Below are positions 57,815 through 64,000 of a DNA stretch of 64,000 nucleotides, piece by piece. The DNA lies in NCBI GenBank assembly GCA_023614405.1, contig CM042694.1, positions 482,333,392 through 482,397,391 of the forward strand, in the 5' to 3' direction. A model generated the notes under the pieces. The model worked only from the letters and a program-made list of their open reading frames with translations. It did no database searches and was not told where the DNA came from. Made by a program: the position numbers and the translations under genes. Position 1 is the stretch's first letter. Every line of letters starts with the position of its first letter. Origin of the DNA: Avena insularis (Eukaryota > Streptophyta > Magnoliopsida > Poales > Poaceae).

Positions 57815-57832
57815 TCCCTGGCAACGGCGCCA
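57815..57832 (-). promoter_or_regulatory. A2 (S2) primer binding site (tRNA-Asp)
   Basis: The minus strand reads TGGCGCCGTTGCCAGGGA, one change from a perfect tRNA-Asp match. Confidence 0.88.
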
Positions 57833-57843
57833 GAAAATAATCT

Positions 57844-59361
57844 TGATGACCCACAAGTATAGGGGGTGTATTGCAGTATTATCGATAAGTAAGAGTGTCG
57901 AACCCAACGAGGAGCAGAAGGTGATGGCTAGTGGTATGGATCAGGAATTCTCTGCAAATACTTAACAAATGGATTTTTAGGGGTTTTTGATAAAGCAAGC
58001 AAACAAAGTACGAGTAAATAAAAGATAGTAGGTATAAATGCAGCAAGTGCCCTAATCATTTATGCAGCAAAGGACAAGCCGGTTGTATTACTTAAGATGA
58101 CCAAACGTTCTCGAGGACACATGGGAAGACTGTCAAGTGCTTTCGCTTCATATAGTTGATTAATCTTCTTTAGCTTGCTAAGTGTTGTGTGGGTGAACCT
58201 ATGCTAATGTACCGCCCCATCCAAGAATAATACATACTTGTGATTATACCCCTTGCAAACATCCGTAAGTACAAGAGAGTAATTAAGGTAGAAACCTAAC
58301 CACAGTTGTAAACTCTAAGACCCTTACGTCCCTTGTGCAATGGTTTCCTAATGGGGGTTCAGGTTTCTATCACTCCGGCAACCCCTACGATTAGTAGCCA
58401 AATACACAATGCATTCCCCTAGGCCCATATAGGTGAAGTGTCATGTAGTCGATGTTCACATGACACCACTAGAAGAAGTACACCACAACTTAAATAACAA
58501 TCTATTGAATCTTTCTCAACACAACTCCACTACTAACAACAAGACTTCTCCCATGTCCTCAAGAACAAAACAAACTACTCACAAGACATCATATGAATAA
58601 TGATCAGAGATGGAATAATGATGTATAACAATCTGAACATAAACAATAATTCAATGGTTCACTCAATAGCATCAACTACAAAGAGTAATCAACACCGGGA
58701 AAGTTTCCCCTATGAACTATAGCAAGATTCAACCAATTGTTACAGCAATATGGAGATGGTGATGAGAGTGCTGATGGTGATGATGGTGGTGGTGATGATG
58801 ATGATGATCCCAATGAAGTCCAGCTTGATGGTGGTGTTGATGGCGACGATCTCCCCTCTCCGGGAAGGAATTCCCCCGGCAGAATTCTGTCTGCCGAAGA
58901 GATCTTTCTCTCTTGGTATTTTCCGCCCCGCAGAGGCGGCAGAATCGTTCTGTGGTTGCTCCCCGAGTATTTAGGGTTTCGGGAGGATGATATACGCCAG
59001 AGGGGAGAGGCTGGAGTGGGCTAGGGTGGCCACACCACCTCTAGGCGTGGCATAGGGTTGCCCGCGCCAGGGGGTGGTGTGGGCCCACAGTGGCCCATCT
59101 CCACTCTGTCTTTTGGCATCCTTAGTCTTCTGAAAAATAGGATTTTCTGTATATTTTCCCGGATTTTCTGATCTTCGCGAAATTTGCCTCAAAACAGCAC
59201 CTTTTCCATCAGAATCCTGACTGCAGCGGTCCATGCTCCAAAAGTCATCAACCATGCAAAAAAATAGATGAAATAACATAAGTACCACCTCTTAGTATGA
59301 AATATATCAATGAATAATAGTGAATTAAGACATAGAATAGTGATGCAAAATGGACGTATCA
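57844..59361 (-). repeat. A2 5' LTR (S2 copy)
   Basis: 1,518 bp, TGATGACCCACAAG to GGACGTATCA, followed by TCGCG. Confidence 0.93.
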
Positions 59362-59599
59362 TCGCGTCGGGAAAAATAGGAACTTCGGCTTTTGTTTCGT
59401 CCAATTTAGAGAATATTTCTTTACTAGCTTTTCTGAAACCAAAAATAGCAAAAAACAGGCAACTGGCACTGCGGCATCTTGTCAATAGGTTAGTTCCATA
59501 AAATGTATAAAAATGCCTCAAAGTGTAGACAAAACATAAGATAGTTGATACAAAACAAGCATGGAGCATCAAAAATTATAGATACGTTATGACGTATCA
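59362..59599 (-). repeat. C LTR, right part (U3)
   Basis: Resumes with the duplicated tcgcg and ends GACGTATCA; closely related to U3 of B (ttggctttt-type tract, caggcaactggcactg). It abuts the satellite array. Confidence 0.82.
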
Positions 59600-62009
59600 G
59601 TTGGCTAGAAACACCATCATCAACTTAGTGGTTTTGTGAGTCAACACGTGGAAAAACATGATCCCACCTAGTTGTTACATCTAAGTATGAGAGTGATATT
59701 TCAAGCCATGACACACACTTGTGTTACATGTAGGCCCGTGCCAACATTGAATGGGACCTAGACCTCTCTGGGTTGTCTAGAAACACCTTCATCAACTTGT
59801 GGTTCTATGAGTCCTGGCCAACATGTTCCTAACAAGTTGATAGGTCTTAGTAAAACACTGTTATGCCAAGACATGATGAGACACTTTGTGTTACATGTGG
59901 GCACATGCCAACATTGCATGGGATCTAGACCTCTCTAGGCTGGCTAGAAACACCTTCTAGCCAACAACTTGTGGTTGTATGAGTCATCACTTGGACAACA
60001 TGATCCTACCTACTTGATAGATCTAAGTATAATTTTAATATGCCAAGACATGATGAGACACTTTGTGTTACATGTGGGCCCATGCCAACATTGCATGGGA
60101 TCTAGACCTCTCTAGGCTGTCTAGAAACACCTTCATCAACTTGTGGTTCTATGAGTCAACACTTGTCCAACATGTTCCTACCAAGTTGATAGGTCTTAGT
60201 ATAACACTACTATGCCAAGACATGCATGATGAGACACTTTGTGTTACATGTGGTCGCATGCCAACATTGCATTGGATCTAGACCTCTCTAGGCTAGCTAG
60301 AAACCCCTTTACTAACTTGTGGTTGTATGAGTCATCACTTGGACAAGATGATCCTACCTACTTGATAGATCTAAGTATAACACTGCAATCCCTAGACAAG
60401 ATGAGACACTTTTTGTTACATGTGGGCCCATTCCAACATTGCATGGGCTATAAACCTCTCTTGGTTGGCTAGAAACACCATCATTTAGTGGTTGTGTGAG
60501 GTGACTCAACACTTGGCCAACATGATCCCAACTAGCTAGTTGCAACATCTAAGTTTGAGACTGTTATGCAAAGCAATGACACACACATGTGGTAGATGTG
60601 GGCCCATGCCAACTTTGCAAGGGATCTAGCTCATATTATCTATCTACAAAACCCCTTCATCAACTTGTGGTTGTATGAGTCATCAATAGGACAACTTGTT
60701 CCCACCAAGTTGATCTATTAAGTATAACACTGCTATGCCAAGACATGATGGGACACTTTGTGGCAAATGTGGCCACATGCCAACATTGCCTGGGCTATGG
60801 ACCTCTCTTGGTTGGCTAGAAAAACCATCATCAACTTAGTGGTTGTGTGATAGTGTGAGTCAACACTTGGCAAAACATGATCCCACCTAGTTGCTACATC
60901 TAAGTTTGAGAGTGCTATGCAAGGCCTTGACAAACACATGTGGCAGATGTGAGCCCATGCCAACATTTCATGGGATCTAGACCTATCTTAGGTGTCTAGA
61001 AACACCTTCATCAACTTGTGGTTGTATGAGTCATCACTTGGACAACATAATCCTACCTAGTTGATAGATCTAAGTATAACACTTCTATGACAAGACATGA
61101 TGAGACACTTTGTGGAAAATGTGGGCCCATGCCAACATTGCATGGGCTATAAACCTATATTGGTTGGCTAGAAACACCAACATCAACTTAGTGGTTTTGT
61201 GAGTCAGCACTTGGCAAAACATGATCCCACCTAGTTGGTACATCTAGGTTTGAGAGTGCTATGCAAAGCCATGACAAACACATGTGGCAGATGTGGGCCC
61301 ATGCAAACATTTCATGGGATCTAGACCTATCTTAGCTGTCTAGAAACACCTTCATCAACTTGTGGTTGTATGAGTCATCACTAGGAAAACATGATCCTAC
61401 CTAGTTCATAGATCTAAGTATAACACTACTATGACAAGACATGATGAGACACTTTGTGGAAAATGTGCGCCCATGCCAACATTGAAAGGCCTATAAACCT
61501 CTCTTGGTTGGCTATGAACACCATCATCAACTTAGTGGTTGTGTGAGGTGAGTCAACTCATGGAAAAACATGATCCTAATTAGCTAGTTGCTACATCCAA
61601 GTTTGAGAGTGCTATGCCAAGACATGATGAGACACTTTGTGGCAGAGGTGGTCCCATGCCAACATTTCATGGGATCGAGACCTATATATCTTAGCTGTCT
61701 AGAAACACCTTCATAAACTTGTGGTTGTATGAGTCATCACTTGGACAACATAATCCTACCTAGTTGATAGATCTAAGTATATAACACTGCTATGCAAAGA
61801 CATAATGACACACTTTGTGGAAAATGTGGGCTCATGCCAACATTGCATGTGCTATAGACCTCTCTTGGTTGGCTAGAAACACCATCATCAACTTAGTGGT
61901 TGTGTGAGTCAACACTTGGCAAAACATGATCCCAACTAGCTAGTTGCTACATATAAGTTTGAGAGTGCTATGCAAAACCATGAGACACACCTGTGGCAGA
62001 TGTGGGCCC
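59600..62009. repeat. Satellite array, about 14 monomers of about 175 bp, partly dimeric
   Basis: Head-to-tail monomers recognisable by ctagaaacacc, caacttgtggtt and ccatgccaacatt. Two classes are seen. Class b starts gttggctagaaacaccatca with cttagtggttgtgtgag; class a starts with tgtctagaaacaccttca and has gtatgagtcatcac. From 60463 the classes alternate strictly, with b starts at about 60463, 60811, 61163, 61506 and 61867, a ~350-bp dimer. From about 59770 to 60462 four a monomers run together. The last monomer is cut by LTR D. No gene; short ORFs here are repeats of the monomer. I cannot match it to a named satellite. Confidence 0.92.
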
Positions 62010-63708
62010 TGATGGATATGAAATACCACCTCTTTTAGCCATATAAAATGAGCCAGTTATCCCTCATATCATGTTTCTTCCAGCTATAGCTATGCCTTAT
62101 ATGCATGATTTCTATTTCTCATTCACTTTCATATGAGCTTTGCACATTTAGTAGTTTAGGTAGAATTTTATCACGTTCCTTGTCTATGACATGTGTGTAG
62201 GTGTTGATTATGATTATGGATAAAACAAAGGCAAAAGGAACAAAGAGAGCATAGTATGGAGGAGCTGCAGGGACCAGACTTAGCCATTTGAGAGGTTGAA
62301 AAGGTCAAATTTTCCAACTTCTTAAAATAAAGATACAATACCCCATGGTTGTATCCCTCGACGATACAAACTCAACGAGCCCAAGAACACCCAAAACGGA
62401 GTTCATATGAAGAAATAGAGACCAAAATACTAAAAGGATCTGAGAGTTTAATGAGCAACTATACGGCCGGAGCTATTTTTCTGGTCGTATAGCTCCACCC
62501 GTATAGTTTCCAAAAAGGTCGCAAACGACGGGATTTGACCCTAGAAAAGCTCTGGAACCTTTCCTAAGTCATATGACGGTATTGGGGGAACCCTAGGGCA
62601 CCCCCAAGGCCTATATAAAGGAGGGAGGACCCAAGGCAGAGCCACCAAGCCATATCCGCCACCACGGCAGCGCCCTACCACCCGTGCCACCACCATAGTC
62701 GCCTCCGATCAGATCTACACCATCACCATCACACAAGACGAGAAGGGACTAGGATCTTGAAGGCCTCCACATCGATCTACGTCGTCATCTTCATCAACAA
62801 CGTCTCCATCACCGATCCCCTTTGGTTACTTGTTCTAATTCTAGATTAAATCTTGGATTTGCACTTGTCTTCAATTGTATCATCATACTTCATCCATATT
62901 CTATCCATAATGTTGATTGCCTTCATGTGTGAGTAGTTTCCTTTGTTCTTGGGGAGATGGAGAAACCCTAGTATGAGACTAAATTGAGATAAATATTATT
63001 ATGTGATATTGTTCATTATGTGTCTATGTTAGATTTCCTTTATCTTGATGTTGGGTGAAGCGCGCCACTCAATATTTGCCTCACTGAGGACTAGATGGAG
63101 AGAACTACTTGTTGGTAGACGGAGGGATGACAACACTTATAGTGACTATAAAGTTGGTGTCATTCCTTACGTATCAACTTGGGAACCGAGGAGAACTCAC
63201 GGAACTTTGTCCATGCCATGGGATACACCCTACGAGGTAAAGTACCTTAATAGTGCAGTAAATTGATTGATGTCGATTGCTGTCTGCTGTGGTTATGAGG
63301 ATGATGTGTGTAGTGGTTGCTGGCTATTCGTCCATACATAGAGCTCCTCCCACACATATCATAAATGGTCTTATTCATTATAATAATTTTCATCACTCTT
63401 TCTAATTACTAGCGGTGGATCCACTACTCCCTGGGAACTCTTTCCATCATCTTGCAGACTTTCGTAATCATACTTGCATGCTCTTGTTTACTTACGGCTT
63501 TAGTTTACTTATTGTTCTCTTATTTGAAAACCCAAAAATATCTTTTACACAAAACTCCCATTTTAGCTTGTTACTTAGAACGTTATTTAGCATTACTATT
63601 TCAGTATTTAGTTCAAAGAGCTATTAGACTCCAGACTCCTGCTCCCTGTGGGATCGATATCTTTATTTCGAAACTAGCTACAAATGATCTGTGCACTTGC
63701 AGTCATCA
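62010..63708 (+). repeat. D: Gypsy 5' LTR
   Basis: 1,699 bp, TGATGGATATG to GCAGTCATCA, followed by a tRNA-Asp-type PBS. No relation to families A, B, E or F that I can see. The element continues beyond the window, so the partner LTR and TSD cannot be checked. Short frames inside are not gene-like. Confidence 0.85.
62611..62620 (+). promoter_or_regulatory. TATA box of LTR D
   Basis: ctatataaag within the LTR, followed by a C-rich stretch with gccaccaccatag typical of a plant LTR transcription start region. Confidence 0.7.
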
Positions 63709-63718
63709 AGCTATTTTC

Positions 63719-63736
63719 TAGCGCCGTTGCCGGGGA
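63719..63736 (+). promoter_or_regulatory. D primer binding site (tRNA-Asp)
   Basis: TAGCGCCGTTGCCGGGGA, one change from the perfect tRNA-Asp match, 10 bp after the LTR end. Confidence 0.87.
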
Positions 63737-63877
63737 GCTAAGCGATGTAGGTCTTTTAGCTTTTGTTTATTTATTTTAGTTTTGCTAGATTTTGTTTTAA
63801 GCTTTCTTTATTTGCTACATTTGTATTTTTGCTTTTGTTTACAAATAAAAAACCCATAATAATATTTGTTACTAATC

Positions 63878-64000
63878 ATGTCTTCCAAGAAGACTACTCT
63901 TGAACAGGAGAAGCTCGCAAGGAAGGAGAAGTTGCGAGAAATACTGAATCAATGGCTGGCTCTGGTGAATGATTATACATCCATGCTATGTGCCTCATAC
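63878..64000 (+). CDS. D gag, first 41 codons (runs off window)
   Basis: ATG at 63878-63880 opens a frame MSSKKTTLEQEKLARKEKLR with no stop to the window end. It is the first ATG of the frame after the PBS and A/T-rich leader, and the charged, helical N-terminus suits a Gypsy gag. Clade cannot be settled from 41 residues, although the tRNA-Asp primer favours Athila or a close relative. It is the only plausibly undamaged gag start in the window. Confidence 0.6.
   Translation, partial: MSSKKTTLEQEKLARKEKLREILNQWLALVNDYTSMLCASY

Larger units (their letters stand above)
49915..59361. repeat. S2: source copy of the 9.4-kb duplicated segment
   Basis: Matches S1 (28694-38099) along its whole length. 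Here the left border is inside a continuous B LTR, and A2 has matching TCGCG repeats on both sides (51428-51432 and 59362-59366), so this is the original locus. A1's LTR does not interrupt it. Confidence 0.88.
51433..59361 (-). mobile_element. A2 (S2 copy): Athila-like non-autonomous element
   Basis: Complete, 7.93 kb, LTRs 51433-52938 and 57844-59361, TSD TCGCG on both sides. Same plan as the S1 copy. The primer binding site is still recognisable; gag and ORF2 carry nonsense codons. Inserted in LTR C. Confidence 0.94.

Noticed and set aside
59600..62009. CRISPR-like array or gene tandem array
   Set aside because: Repeats are contiguous 175-bp units without unique spacers; the short ORFs are repeat-derived. 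It is a eukaryotic satellite.

Overview
This window looks like intergenic DNA from a large, repeat-rich grass genome, most likely a Pooideae cereal or forage grass (wheat, barley, rye, oat or ryegrass relatives). The reasons are plant LTR retrotransposons nested several layers deep, a Copia LTR that opens exactly like the Angela/BARE/WIS group, Athila-type elements primed by tRNA-Asp, and a satellite array. I found no host gene, tRNA or rRNA gene. Every convincing reading frame belongs to a transposable element, and nearly all are broken. The species cannot be named from sequence alone.

Layout. (1) The oldest layer on the left is a minus-strand Copia element (G): integrase and protease at 1-1373, gag at 38386-41106, PBS at 41144-41155, 5' LTR from 41158. 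G is split inside its protease active-site motif by a minus-strand Athila-like element, A1 (1374-38379, target-site duplication CACCA). (2) A1 carries three later insertions: an LTR of family F (4957-6513); a complete plus-strand non-autonomous Copia element J (8719-26531, TSD GAACA), whose own 5' LTR holds an Athila gag-pro element E (9071-18789, 4-bp TSD GAGG); and a 9.4-kb segment S1 (28694-38099) lodged in A1's 5' LTR. (3) To the right of G are a Tat-like Gypsy 3' LTR (H, 42034-44124, split by F-family LTR F2), element B (44176-50187), H interior DNA with a Transposase_28-like antisense ORF, a truncated LTR (C), and element A2 (51433-59361, TSD TCGCG) inserted in C. (4) A satellite array of about 175-bp monomers fills 59600-62009. 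(5) A plus-strand Gypsy 5' LTR (D, 62010-63708), its PBS and the first 41 codons of its gag run off the end.

Most striking points. S1 is a second copy of 49915-59361: a piece of B's LTR, H interior, the C fragment and the whole A2 element. Its right edge falls exactly on A2's LTR terminus and lacks the TSD, while its left edge is a 6-bp microhomology join. That pattern fits a one-ended integration carrying transduced 3' flank. The Athila-like elements A1, A2, E and B share an unusual plan: no reverse transcriptase or integrase, a second copy of the 3' polypurine tract about 2 kb inside the element, and a 3' noncoding block conserved between families with different LTRs and ORFs. In A1 and A2 there is also a GC-rich block plus TATA box placed directly upstream of a second ORF, like an internal promoter. 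These elements presumably depend on proteins supplied in trans.
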